Below the pieces are notes generated by a model, which saw only the letters and a program-made list of their open reading frames with translations, was not told the DNA's origin and did no database searches. A program made the translations under genes and the position numbers. This document shows positions 34,687-47,477 of a stretch of 64,000 nucleotides of DNA, piece by piece. This DNA comes from Henricia sp. BOLD:AAB3569 (lineage: Eukaryota; Echinodermata; Asteroidea; Spinulosida; Echinasteridae), in contig JBBELK010000454.1 of NCBI GenBank assembly GCA_037783545.1, forward strand, positions 1,054,001 through 1,118,000, in the 5' to 3' direction. Position 1 is the stretch's first letter. Each line of letters starts with the position of its first letter.

Positions 34687-36242
34687 ACTACATGTATACA
34701 TGTAGGTCGCTGTCCGTGTATGAAGGGATTTCTTTGCTCACTAAGTCATTCGATTTCTGAATGAATATTAAATATTTTATAGAATATTTGAATATTACAT
34801 TTAAAAACAAACATTATTCAAATGTGCACAACCTTACATGTTGAATTAATAAGTTCCTCTGCCACGATTTCCTCCTAACAATTCATACAAATACACGTAG
34901 TCATAGTTAGGGACGGACCTTAAAACAGGGCAAGAAGGTCTAATAGAATCCTCCATTCCTATGATTGAGGGCACCGGGGGTTGACTGCCGTGTCTGCAAG
35001 AAGCGAGAACGACAACTCTATCAACATGGAAATGAGATAGATCATGTGGAACAGGTTGAGTTGAGTCCCTCTAAGCACTCAAAGGCCCTGCCGCCAGCAA
35101 GGCACATAGAGGAGGGGGGAGAGAAATGTTTCCGGGATTGCTAAGCTTTGGGCTGTCTGTCAGAGACCATTACGAATCGTTGTTCTGGGTCAGACAATGA
35201 ACCAGTACTACTAATTTTTGTCCCACTGTGACACATTCGAGAGTTTTTGATTAGCTACATGTAGTAATTTTCTCGTCAATGAAGTAAATTTATACATTTA
35301 GTTGAATAATTTTTTATTTTTGTTGCTGAAATTATGGAATTGTCAAAAGATTCTGTGGGATCATAGCCTTAAAACCTGAAGATTGAAGAAACTGATAAAG
35401 AAATGCTCAGTTTTAGATGTGAGCAGAAAATCGTAAAAGTACATTGTACATACATACACATTGTAGGCTATACATGTACATGTAGGTGAAGCCTACAGAA
35501 TCAACTTGGAACCAATAAAATCACTCTAAGTTTGATTATTCAAACTTAGATAATTACAAAAAATTGATAACCCAAAACAAGAATCCATTACCAAGTTACG
35601 AATGCAATATTTCAAATCTCTCATTGAGATTCAAATTAAGCCCATTTCACACGAGCACTAAAAACACACATCTGCGATGATTGGCCGCACGGTGTCAACT
35701 TTAGGCTTCCTCAATTCTTTTTTTACAACTATAGGCAGTTTCTAAATCTTAACACATTTTTAAAAGTTTGTGGTAAGTGTGGCCAGCAATTCCATTGACC
35801 TAAATGACCCTTTAAACAATTCTGGTCAGCCTCAGGGCTATGCAACTTACCACACTTTTTCCTTCACCCTCCAAAGTCCCTCAGTTCAAGATGTGTTAAG
35901 CTCACGCATACCAGAAATAATATATGGGCCCAATAGCTAGAGGGGTAATATGTAGCACATGCCGCCTGGGTACTCTTGTTGGGTTTTCTGATGAAGCTGA
36001 CCCTGCCCTCTATTAGAAGAGGGGAGACGACATTTGATCCTGGCCCTCTTTGCTAGTGTAATTTCCCCCTGAATGGTGGTGACAGGTTCGAAACAAAAGC
36101 TTGGCTCTGTTCTGGTTTTAGGGGGTCCAGGAACCTCAGAAGTGGCCCTCAAAATATGGAGGTGATGACAGGATTATGAAAAGTTTTGTGTGGAGTTTAG
36201 TGGCGAAGTGGTTTGGGCCAATGTCCCTGAACTTTGGGTACT
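34687..36242. other. gene-free intronic DNA
   Basis: AT-rich unique sequence with many TACATGTA motifs (34681-34705, 35440-35485). TTTCACACGAGCAC at about 35645 resembles the end of a foldback element, but no partner was found. Confidence 0.5.
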
Positions 36243-36404
36243 GAATGAAACAACCAAACATAGGATAAGAAACATTCTATGGGTCTCATCGGGATTTGAA
36301 CCCAAGACCTCCGACTCTCAGGTAGATGTTCTACTTGATAAGCTACATGTATGAGGTCACAGTGGTATACATGTACTTCCTTGGGTTTTATCTAGGAACC
36401 CAAT
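36243..36404 (-). mobile_element. tRNA-derived SINE (family A), minus strand
   Basis: On the minus strand: a degenerate CCTAGATAAAACCCAAGGAAG 5' part, then AGCTTATCAAGTAGAACATC (A-box region, decayed), GGTCTTGGGTTCAAATCCCG (B box) and the tail ...TATGTTTGGTTGTTTCATTC. It matches the order of the copies at 1162, 47526 and 63163. Confidence 0.82.
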
Positions 36405-36588
36405 TATCTTTTGGTGTAATTGCCTTTAAAATGTCCGCTAGAGACCACTTGTGGTACATGTACTTAAAAGCTTTCAAAGACTTGCTTCATCTTCTAGATT
36501 AGATGTGAAGCTGTAGATCCATTTTGTCATGTAATAAACTTTGTAAATGATTCATTGGATGAAAATGGGATTTTTATTGGTGCGTGTG

Positions 36589-36723
36589 GTGGGAGGGGGG
36601 AGGGGGGAGGGGGGAGGGGGGAGGGGGGAGGGGGGAGGGGGGAGGGGGGAGGGGGGAGGGGGGAGGGGGGAGGGGGGAGGGGGGAGGGGGGAGGGGGGAG
36701 GGGGGAGGGGGGAGGGGGGAGGG
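36589..36723. repeat. (GGGGGGA)n microsatellite, about 19 units
   Basis: An almost perfect 7-base repeat over 135 bp. Because 7 is not a multiple of 3, all frames read the same seven-residue cycle, giving spurious GGGRGEG frames on the plus strand and PPPPSPL frames on the minus strand (36527-37014). G-quadruplex-forming on the sense strand of the presumed intron. The copy number may be collapsed or polymorphic. Confidence 0.97.
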
Positions 36724-37412
36724 TGTACAATAATTAACAATAAGCACACAGTGGATGGGAGAGTGTACGTCTCCTCTATTTACATATCACATACTGGTCT
36801 TATCTGTGGTTGGTACATGGATGTTCAGACCCAGTGCAGGATGCATGGACAGCGCCCTCATGTGGCCATAAGAGTGCCAACATCTCATCATCAGGCTTTG
36901 AAGCTCCTCTTGTCCTGGTCCAGGCTTGGGTATCGTTTGGCAGACATCATGGAGCCACGGTCGACCCTCTCACATCTGTTAAGATCATTCCCTACTCAAG
37001 CAGCTACTCCATAAAAACCAACCAGAAATGCTCCATAAATCTCTAGCCTATGCCATTTTTCTCCCTCTAACCTTCCTAAGTTCAAATTCCATGGAGGCTT
37101 TTATTGTAGGCCTCCTGGGACCAGATAGTATGTCATCTAATGCAGTTTGGTGGCTTTTTATCCCTTTCAATTTTTTGGTGTAACTGGGTAGCATAATGGT
37201 GGGGCTTCCCTCATGAAAAAATAGTGAAGGTTGTAAATAATTATGGCGTTTGAGAGTGGGGTTATATATTTTGCATAAATGCGTCTATCATTGCATTTAT
37301 AGGCTGCACATTTTAAAATTATCTTTCCACATTTTTTGCCTCTGGCTTTTCAATTTCTTTGTTATGTAAATGTAGGCCTACATCCTTCTAGGGTAAAGGA
37401 AACAGTTTAAAA
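36724..37412. other. gene-free intronic DNA
   Basis: Unique sequence after the microsatellite; the frame continuing to 37014 has no recognisable domain. No repeats recognised. Confidence 0.5.
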
Positions 37413-37786
37413 CTAAAGACCTGTCCGCATTGGACTTGTTTTGAGACGATGGGTACTTTTCCCATTTTAGGTCCAATGCGAACAGCCCAGGACGTTTTCC
37501 TCTCAGTAACTTTTTCCGAGTCCAGCGGTTACTTTTCCTGGCCAACTGCTGCCCAGGAAAATTGACCAGGTAGCTTATTCCGAGACAATAAGTTTAATGG
37601 ATACGTTCGGGCCGTGAAGGTCATACTGCGAAGGGACACTGCGCATGCTCTCCCACGGTCTCTGTAAAATATTCCCGTGTCAAAAAGTCCAAATGCGGAC
37701 AGCAGTTAAATTTAGCCATTTTTCATTTTACCATCATCTCGGTAAAACCTCCCGAAAAACAAGTCCAAATGCGGACACGGCTTAAG
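37413..37786. mobile_element. foldback/MITE-like element, 374 bp
   Basis: The left end CTAAAGACCTGTCCGCATTG and right end CAAATGCGGACACGGCTTAA are imperfect inverses, followed inside by GACTTGTTTT versus AAAACAAGTC. The terminus is repeated inside on both sides (TAGGTCCAATGCGAACAG near 37470; AAGTCCAAATGCGGACAG near 37686). This is a relative of the 16299-16952 element: same GTCCRATGCGAAC-like terminus with different sequence inside. Confidence 0.82.
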
Positions 37787-40211
37787 ACCACATCCAGCAA
37801 TATGTCGGAAAACCTTGTGTATTTTTTAAAAAAAATTTATAATTTGGTGTTTGTTACCAATTGCTATCGACACATGAAGTAATGAAATTCTGGGTCGTTG
37901 TGATGGGCCTTTTAAAGCAAAATGTAAACAATAAATAACTAGTTTATATCATAAATTGTAAAAGAGGAACACGTCAGGTTTCAAAAGGCATCCCTATTCA
38001 TCTGGATATTGTGACCCGTACACGCAGTGATTTTAATCAGAGCCATTCCCTGTTAGAAATGCAAATACTGATGATGAGGTTTGAGATAAAATAAATACAA
38101 AAGCGGCTTAAAACAGGAAAAAATGAACACGATAAGGGAAGGATTTACTGCTACAGCCACGACCGAAACACAGACGCGGTGAAAAAAGGCGAGGGGACTG
38201 CACTTAACGCCGCGTACATCGGAATATCTCGGTGTTATACCGGGATAATGAGGGGACGATAAAGCGCTCGCTGGAGTGGAGAAACTGTAGTCAGCCGCCG
38301 GCACTGATGTGGGTGAGAGATACTCACTCGGGCCGGCTCGGACCATACAGTTAGTGGGAAACATGCTGTTGAGACAGTGGTGCGTGTGTGATACATGGGA
38401 CTCTCAACAAGAAATATACAGCAATGCAAGAATGAAAGGGGATGGGATTTGAATAAACAAACTGCTACTGGGCAAAGACTAGGCTACACATTTGTACATG
38501 TAGTTGGTTTTATACCCATGAGTTGACAAGAAAAATCTTACTCAAAGTGTTGATAGCAATGGTAACACCACATGAATTTATTTCTGTCCAAGATGGTACT
38601 TTCTGTAAAAAATTGCAAACTGAAGGTGGTTTTTGTAAAAAAAGATCTGTCTGCTCATTAATACTGTAATATAGTACATGTTTGTTGGCTTATGGTGCCT
38701 GTTTGTTTCCCAAATCTGCCTTTTCTTGCAATGTGCCTGTGTTTGAAGAATTTGAATTTGGAAAGAGTAGAAATAAATCTGGTAGAATGACATCTCGTAT
38801 AAACATTGCATCAATGCAATGCTGACAATGAAGATACAAAATAGACCAAGTACAAAATGTCGGCCATGTGGAAATAATTTTGTCAGACCGGCAGCTATAA
38901 TTTGAAGTACGGAATGACAGCTAGCATAATAAGACCCCATCAAGAGATCAAGGGAAAGTTGCTTGGTGTAGGGCCGAGAGGAGATAGCCCGTCTGCTCTG
39001 ACATGGTTATTCATGCTCGCCAACTAACCCAGTCCACCAGCCAGCCAGGGTGAAAAGCTGGCACAATAATCCCCGCGCCTGATCGGCCAAAAAGTACTCT
39101 ACCGACCGGGATGCGATCAAGCGGGAAGAAGACTTGATTTACAACGATGGGGCGGAAATTAATGAATTCCACTTGCAAATGGGGGCAAATGAACCTGATA
39201 CACGACACTGCGGAAGGAAGGGGGAGAGCGTCATTGTACCATGTTTAGAAGACGGGCAATTAACACAACATTCAGGCTTATAACCGGCTAGGAATACATA
39301 AAGTAAATGTCCTTCATTTGGCTCAAATGTACTGTACCTTTTTTAAAACAATATGTAGATTTTCAGGAACAGTATTTTAAAGTGCCATTGTACAAGTATG
39401 TATCATTTGCAATGACACTTGGATAAATTTCAAACTGGCACTAGACAGCCTTGTCTTAGATGTGGAGAAATTGTACTATTATTATGTCACACATCTTTTC
39501 ATTTGCAAATGTTAAAACACTGAGACCCTCATTTCAATGACAATTTGAAATGTTTTCGTTGATCAGTAATGCACGCAGTGACGAACAAAAAATACACAAA
39601 CTGACCTTCATATGAAATGACAGAAGTTAAAGTTAGCCTACATATTACTGGATGTTTGACAGTAATTTTGGAGAAAATAAATTTCAAAACAACCGTAAAT
39701 AGAGAATTTAATACTAATCAACCTGCTTTTTGCGTCCAATAGCAGCTTTAATCAAATCCACAAGGATCAGTTTTAAGAATGACACTGATACATTTACAAT
39801 CAGTTATGATAATCGTTTTCTTTTGGAGAAATTGGAGTTCAATGCCCGTTGTGTTTATGTTTCTAACAATGGAACCAAATTCTACCTCTTTAAAGTCCAC
39901 CCTATTCAGCCCACTGTTGGCCCTGTTAACCTTTTTGACCCGTTTTCTGAAGAAGGATAAAGAGAACACTTAAGCCATACAAAGGCAACGGCAATAGCCC
40001 ATGGTAAAGTAAAGAAGCTGACATTGACAACTGATTTCGGCTGAGCTGGTTTAAATTTGAAGGACAAACATTGAATGGTTGATCAATTTGTAATTTTTAT
40101 TGGTAATAATTGTAGTTATCTTTGTGCAGGGGGAAAAAGTATAATTTTCTTACAAGATGTCCAGTTGGTGTAGGCCTTTATCATGCCATTGCTATTTTTG
40201 TGGTTTTTTTA
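37787..40211. other. gene-free intronic DNA
   Basis: 38140-38460 and 38940-39240 are unique, CpG-containing blocks without coding signal. 39730-39969 is open in several frames on both strands; the plus frame (76 codons) reads like protein but matches nothing I recognise. Confidence 0.45.
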
Positions 40212-40483
40212 CTATAGACCTTTATCACGGTGCGGCCATCTTCCCTTTTCTCCTATTGAAAAAGTATGTAACCAAAGTGAGGCTTGAAGAAAAAATAGTT
40301 TGGTCCCATTTTGAAATTGTTCATTGTGTGCATCACAATGGCACAGGCGTTGCGCGATCAAGAGCACAGCGTAGACGATGATTCTCAACGGGAGATACAT
40401 GCGCTATCATGTGGTTGTGCAGACGCACTGATTGTACCCGACACGTACTATGGGGAACAAGACAACGTGTTAAAGGTCTATAG
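40212..40483. mobile_element. foldback/MITE-like element, 272 bp
   Basis: Ends CTATAGACCTTTATCACGG and CGTGTTAAAGGTCTATAG are inverted with one or two differences. No transposase. The overlapping frames at 40157-40502 are inside it. Confidence 0.8.
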
Positions 40484-40571
40484 GCCTAGGTGTTTGGCAT
40501 GATCAGTGCATTAGCATGATCATGCAATAGTGCGCCACAGTTTCCCAATTAGTTGAAAAAAACTTATGTTC

Positions 40572-40940
40572 CTTAAAGGAGTGTGACCAGATCACTTTTT
40601 TTTACCCATAACTCCCCGGGACTTACCTTATGGGTCATGAGATTTTTATATCATAACATCCGTTATATTTTTCTGATTACGAAACTGAAACTCCCGCGCT
40701 TCTAGGCCGCATATTTCCGAGGATATCGTCGAAAATCCACCGATTATTTGTAAACTAATTTTCCAGTATCAACGTTTATCCACTGAAAGCCGACTCGATA
40801 GTTTTGTTCAATTTTTTACTGGAAATCGCGAATGTTTTGGGGTTTTTGGGACATGGGAGGTGTGTATGGGAGTTACTTGATAATATTGGTAAGTTACATC
40901 GAAAACTATTTTCCAGAAACTCTGGTCATGCTCCTTTAAG
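40572..40940. mobile_element. foldback/MITE-like element E, copy 1 (369 bp)
   Basis: The left end CTTAAAGGAGTGTGACCAGA and right end TCTGGTCATGCTCCTTTAAG are inverted with about two differences. Interior blocks (TTTTCTGATTACGAAACTGAAA, GGATATCGTCGAAAATC) recur diverged at 52259-52661. It sits only about 90 bp after the element ending at 40483. Confidence 0.88.
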
Positions 40941-43900
40941 TTGTGGTAAACATTTTAGACAATTTTTTCCCACTTTCCTGATTGTTTTTATACTCTACAG
41001 ATAAAATTAATTTTCCATAGATTTATAATCACAGATTCTATTTTTAAACTACTCCTAAGCAACCAAAGGACAAATGGTGTTCCAAATGTTTGCTCTCCTC
41101 AGCAATGCCCTTAAACCCCACCCCCATAAGTGGTCCTTTAGTGACAGATCTCATGTTTCAAGTGGTACTTCATTAGTTGAGGAGAGAGAGGGCAGTAGAG
41201 TTGCCAAGTAGCCAGGGTTTTGTTGCTCCTTACCCCTCAAGCTGGCTCAGGGTTGAGAGAGGTCTCCTTAGATCAAGGTTATCCCTCTAGTGGTGGTGAT
41301 GTTGGCAAATATTGAACCCATATCCTCCCTTGAGGAAGGGATTGAGGCATTTCAGATTGTCAAGGCAACCGAGGGACTCAGTGCTTTTGTAAAATTTGCA
41401 AATGAAAAGACTGTGACATATTTTAATGACTCAACATCTGAAATAAGGCTGCTAGTGTCAATTTCAAATTTGTCAATAAAGGGAGACTTTTTGAGGCAGT
41501 GGAAACATTTTGGTATCCTGACATTTACATTTTTTCTTAATATTGTAGAGTTGAAATTTTAGAGAGCACACGTTTTTGGGCTGACACAGTACAACTAAAA
41601 AATTGTATCAGAATTGTAGTAAAAATAACCGACTCATTCAGAACATTGATGAACTTCAGTTAAGATGAATTGTCTACACTGGACTTTCTGACTCTAAATT
41701 TACTTTTTTCTTGGGCAGAAAGTGGTTTGTTAAAGTAACCACTTTGCTCAACAAAATTAGATGAAATGAAGTGTTCTTTTCTGTGCATTTTGATGAAATC
41801 TTTAGTGTTCTGAAGAAGCCAGATGTTTTGTGGATAAATGTTGCTGCTCCACTAGAGATGGAGGGGAAAGGTTTGATAGGATAAAAACCAACGGGAAATG
41901 ATTAACTTCAATTTGTGACACAATCCTCAAATAAAGTGTTTTGTAAATAAATAGGGAAACCAGTTCCCTTATTTTCACCGGGCATCATTGATCTCTTGGG
42001 AGCAGCCAGTGGGGAAACAGAGTCTTAACCAATGGGGTAGAAGCTAAATTTGGCTGTGGTAGAGAAAAGAGAGAGAGAAATAAAACCAAGCACATGGAAT
42101 TTGCCGAGAGAGTTGGTGAGTGATACCAAGGAAATAGAACCTCTGAGGTCACAACTTTACGACTTTGAGGTCACGGACTCTCTCCACTAAATCACTGATA
42201 TGAATAGTATCAGGTTTGGTTGCCTGACATTAGAAACATAAGAATCGGCAGCTGTGGCAGAATGCAATTGAATTTGAAAAGTCGGCAAAGAATGAGTCTG
42301 GCAATTTAGGCTTTTTTTCTTCTTCAGACATCAAAAGAATTTTGCCGGCTGGCTTTTGGGGTCGACATGGTTTGGCTGGTGGAATTGAGATGATTAATCA
42401 AAAACTGTGTGTTGGTGGAGAAGGTTAGTAAATGGTTGTATTGGAAAATGGAATGAAGGACTAAGGAATTTAAGAAGTTGGGTTTGTGGGGGAAAGCTTT
42501 GACAGATCTTGAATATTTCTGACCAATAGGGATTGGCGTTTAATATGGATGATTGCATCTACATGTATTAAGAGTAGAGTGTTTTGATTGGCAGAGTTAA
42601 CTTCGCTCAGTAGCATTGTTATAACTCTATTTTCAATTTAAAACAAAGTGGAACTGTGGAAACTCCAGGGTCCAATATTATTTCACTGCTTAGCAGAAAA
42701 TACCTACTGCTTAGCAGAGAAAAATTGTGCTCGGCATAAATGGGTTTCTGTCTAAAACCTCATGACATTTTTGCTACTTTTGACTTGTACTCTGGCCAAA
42801 TTTTGCTGTAAATGCAATATTTTGCTGTAAGGGGAAGATTTTGCTTAGAAGTATTTTCTACTGAAGTCCGGCCCTGATTAATTTAGTAAAAAGTAGACAA
42901 GCACATTGTTATGCTTCAGAATCGGAACAAAATTTTCTGTGGCACTGTTAACCAGTGATAATATCTGGATATTTCGAGTGTGTCAATTGATGGGCAGTTA
43001 AATGTATGATCAGCTGTTTTTTCTGTAAATTCCCCGAGTGTGAAGGAGGCAAAATTTACCAATTTTAACTTTTTATCAGTTTAATCACATCAATATTGAT
43101 GGCTGTATAAGCTGCCAGATGCCGTTGCCTAAACACATTTTGTGTAGGATTGTCCCTACAACAACAAACATCAGCCAGGACGCAGTGTCTGAATTTTCAT
43201 TCTTTGCGCTCTGATTATGTGACTAGCTCTGGGCCAGAAGATTTGTAAGAACTGTCTTGGGATATTTGAGGTCCCATTGAGATTGCCTCCGTCCCCCTGA
43301 CATGATAATGATGATTTGGTGCAAAGCTTCTTAAGACAAGTGGAAGATCTTGAGATGGGAGGGTCCCTGAGGAGCTGACACCAAACAGTGCATGTGACCC
43401 AGTCTGGCTTCAGTGTTGAGGTGACTACTGGAAGGGCGAAGGGGGAACTGAAGGGGGATGGGTAGTGACCCGGGGATCTGTGGTTGTTCACCCCACTGAG
43501 CAAATGATAGTGTTTGCATTCAGCATTTGGTCGGTCGCGAGGCCTGCCGTCTGCGTAGCTGGACCCCATGTTTGTACGACGGAGGTCTTTTTTTTACTCT
43601 CTTGTTGTCAATGGGTCCAGACATGAGCCGATCAGGACACTAATGTCTTTTGAGATAAGTTCACCAAGGCGCACCAAAAGTATAATGAACCTGGGCGTTC
43701 GCACCTTCCACCCGACTTGATTGACACAAATGGGGGATGTGTGGCCTGCCTGAGCTGCATAAACCAATAGCCACTCGCTATTTATTCAGTCCAGAAGTAT
43801 GTGCAAATAGACAGTGTGTACATACCCTCCATCAGAGCTCAATTCGCACAGTAATGTTATTCTTGCCCATCCACTGGGCACAATCGCCATACACTGCACT

Positions 43901-46139
43901 GTTGATTTAAGCTAAAAGCTTCGGTAAATAGGCCACTTTACTCCTCCCCTCTCCAACTCACTCTCTTCTGTCTCTACTCCTCTTATTCTACTGGAAACCT
44001 GCTCTCATCTGACTATAAAGATCGCTTCTCTTTCTCTCCATGTCTCTTAGAAGTTTGGCGTTCTCGAGTTTAGTCCATTAGCTCCCCCCCAGTCTGTCTG
44101 AATTGGGGGTTGGTGGACGATGGTCTCGGATGATGGTGCTATAACGGCGGGGCTTGTATGGACCTGTGCAAACTGAGCAGAAAAGAAGCTCTCGGTGAAT
44201 CAGCCTGTGCCAACATTAGCCTAATTGTGTGGCCCGACTTGTAGTATCGCTTTCCACCTCAGTCCTTTTGACTTTGGAGTGCTGCTCTCATTTTGTTAAG
44301 TACTATCAATATTTGTATTGCTAGCCCCTGTGTTTGCGCGTCACGCCAATAACGTGTGGAAAAAAGGGCTCGAGTGTGGCTGTTCCCATTCAAGCTTTTG
44401 TGATGGGCAATCAGACCGTGGCCCTCCATGCTTTGCATGTCAGATCGTCTGACACATCGGTGTGGGCGCCCTGCCGCTGTACGAGTCACTCACATCGTGA
44501 TGTACTGTCAAACGGCCATGACACGAGCTGTGACCGAGCTGGCAGTACGACATCCTCGAACCCGGCCAGCCGGCCGGCCGGCCAAAAACAGCCAAGCTGA
44601 ACACATTGTCAAGCACATCACCAAGGCACGTCCTTCCCTCAAAAACACGGCCAATGTCTCACAGAAGCCCTGCATGTGTGAAGTACAGAGCAAACACACA
44701 CTGCTCTTTTACATCTCTCCTTTTCACGTCGACTTCAACGGGAGTAAAAACGTCAATCACGGCACACACAGAAACTGCCCTTTGGCTACATAAAAGAAAC
44801 AGCCTTTCCCAGGGCATAAAAAAAGGACCTGTTTTTGTAAGTTGAGTAACCTCAGTAAACTGAATACAAACCACTGTTACAAAAAGAAACCTTTGAAAAA
44901 GAACAGAATAAAGACCCGAAGAAAGGAATAAAATGTGCGAGCGACCAGCAGCTTTTAGTGGTTATAGGCAGCTTACGACTATAGACTGAGTGATGTACTT
45001 GTCACTCAACTGTCAATTAAAGACACTAGTATTATATTAGATTCATTGACCTAATTTTTCTTTCCCTGGACATTCAACTCTAGGGTCATAAATGATGGAT
45101 ACCAGTTTATTTTTATGGGATACTTTTTAAAGCTTACTCAAAGTCAAACGTATATTTTTTCTGTCATTTGGGACAGATCAACATAATGATTGGCACGATG
45201 ATTTTGTATAAAACAAGCTCGATAGTTAGTTAATTTGTACATGCCCACTCTTGACTGCTTGATTTTCGCCTCCTGATTTTAGCCGCTTGGCTAATTTGAA
45301 TTTGTAATTTGTTGACGGTTTTAAATTGCAGCTGCTTTTTGAATTTGCAAAATTGTCATTGCACCGTTTGCAAAATCAGGCCGCCATCTAAAATTTATGC
45401 CGTCTGTATTACTTTTGATTGGAACTCTCCCAGTTTTTGCGAAGCACAAACATTTACCGAGGAGAATTTTGTGCTCAACACCAAAATTGGGTCCTGAAAG
45501 TCGTCAGTATGTCCTGTATTTTTGATTTGCTTGTCTTCATCTGTATTGTGTACTTTTAGCCATTATATTTCTCTCCTCTGCAAATGGCAACCCAAGAGGT
45601 TTGGCAGCAGAGATTGACTTGAAATTTCCCCCGTTAATTAGCAGTTAGCCATTTCAGTTGGGACAGTTCTTGGGAGTTTAGCCCTTGAGGGGGAAGCTTC
45701 ACTCCACTCAGAAGCCTTAAACTGAGTTACGCAGTGGATTTTGAGGACCAGAGGCTAAATTAACTGCCCACTTTGGCTAGATGATCTCGACACCCAGGAC
45801 TCCTAAATGGAATTACCAGTTTGCTTCGAGCCTGTTCCAATCGTGCAAACAAGAGTCTGAAGGCGTTAGTTCTCTCCCCTGTTTTTTTTTCTCCCATCGT
45901 CACCGAGTTGCAGCAAAAAAAATCACGAGGTTTTACCGAGTCTGCCACTAAAAGCTGATGGATGCTCTTCGTGTTATCCTGGGAACCGCAATTACCTAGA
46001 TACCCACAATGCCCCTTTGATCAGAGAATCCTGGGTGTATTGCATTGTGGGAGTTATGTTTGGGGTATTATAATTGATATTGTGGCAATTTTGTGGCACA
46101 AGTAGCAAGCCTCGGAGGGGCCCGTGGTGATAACGAATG
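40941..46139. other. gene-free intronic DNA
   Basis: No exon recognised. 42685-42850 has CTGCTTAGCAGAAAATACC words related to the element at 19746-19980. 43150-44260 and 44330-44800 have more balanced composition with CpG clusters and a (CCGG)-rich GGCCAGCCGGCCGGCC palindrome at about 44570. The longer frames (43171-43569 minus, 44428-44793 plus) lack any family signature. 45990-46060 is a unique block preceding the CpG-rich island. Confidence 0.45.
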
Positions 46140-46640
46140 CTTGGCTTGCGTTTCATCATCAAAAGTGAATCAAGATTCTCGCTCAAGATGGTTGTCCTAA
46201 TTCTCCCGTCTTTTCTTATCCCCCTCTTCTCTTTTCTTGGCAAGTTTCTGTTGCGTCTTCTCTTGACACGTCAAAGAACTTTGCTGTTATTGGTTGTTGG
46301 GGCGCATGCCATGGTGCATTGAGCTTGCCTGTAGTCCCCTGACAAATCAGACTGATGGAGCCCGCACCGCCGTGTCAATGGCCGGCCAACGAGAATCTTT
46401 CCGCCCGAGTTAATGAATGCGTCAAAGTGAAACGAACTCCGCTAGGAGATTGGCTGTGTCATATCAGTGTGGGCATGTTGATCGCGCACGTTGATCCTCT
46501 TTCCCCCGCTAGCTCGGCCCGTTGTTCGCTCGCTCACTGCACACCATCCCAAACGTTAAGCCCCGGGACCCGCTACTATGCAAATCGCCCCGCGGAATCT
46601 AGGCTTTAATTTAGCAAATGCAAAATGTTTAATTCATGAA
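46140..46640. promoter_or_regulatory. CpG-rich, repeat-free island with an octamer (POU) site
   Basis: Many CpGs between 46330 and 46600 in an AT-rich intron, no repeats, and a perfect ATGCAAAT octamer at 46578-46585, followed by TTTAATTTAGCAAATGCAAA. A candidate intronic enhancer or cryptic promoter; there is no direct evidence of activity. Short frames across it (46137-46609) look accidental. Confidence 0.3.
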
Positions 46641-47477
46641 CGATGGTTTAATTCCTTTTTAAATTCATTAGGAGTGCTTGATGGAGTGTTCGGGATGTGT
46701 GAATTGAATGCAGCCGATGTATGACAGACTTTTTTTTTTAATCTGCAAGAGGGAGACGCGACCAAATACATTTTTGATAGGTTTTTTTGATGCACGTCAG
46801 ATCAGGCAACATTGTGTCACTCCATGTGCATGCTTAAATCTTTTGATTGAAGTAAAAGCTGTCTGCTCGTCATTCGTTTTTAGTTATTCTCTGGGTCGCG
46901 ATACAATACGGCCAAACTCGGCGTGAGCAAGCACCCAAGCCAACCAATATTCATTGCTTATGAAAATAGATGACTAGCAAATATTGATGAAGGCTAGATC
47001 CACGTCGACGGGGCTGATTCGATTTCAACATTTAGAGGGCAGTGACTTTGTTAATGTCTGCACAGTCTTATGCATTTTATGGTCACATGTCTGCCCGAAC
47101 TTCAAGGGGGGGAAAAATAAAAATAGAATCCGCTGAACGATTGGACTCCTTCATCAAATACACTGAAAATCTGTCTCTGATCCCGCAGGTAGCCGGCAGC
47201 ATTGTTGTGACTGTTTTTAGGGAGGCTGAGGGAGAAACCCGGTCCCGATTTACATAAACTTGACTGAAGATTGAGCAACCATTCAGCAGTGGCTGGTAAA
47301 AGGAGCCCTCTAGGGGCCAGTCTTGGCCAGGCAGATTTTTCCCCCAAACTCTCTGGAGACACACCACATATTGAGCATGGCCCAAGTGGTTGACTTGTAG
47401 AATTGTAGGCCAATAAAGGCGAGTTGTTTATTTGCGGCAAGAATATGAGTGCTTTAAATTGTAGTAACGAACACCAT
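46641..47477. other. gene-free intronic DNA
   Basis: Unique, no repeats recognised. The minus frames at 47083-47494 have no domain I recognise, and run up to the SINE. Confidence 0.5.

Noticed and set aside
36527..37014. Glycine/arginine-rich (plus) and proline-rich (minus) frames
   Set aside because: Direct consequence of the 7-base GGGGGGA array, which is open in all frames.
43171..43569. 132-codon minus-strand open frame
   Set aside because: Moderate length in a GC-balanced region, but no domain and no conserved motif.
44428..44793. 121-codon plus-strand open frame over the CCGG-rich stretch
   Set aside because: Several overlapping frames on both strands are open here, typical of CpG-rich non-coding DNA.
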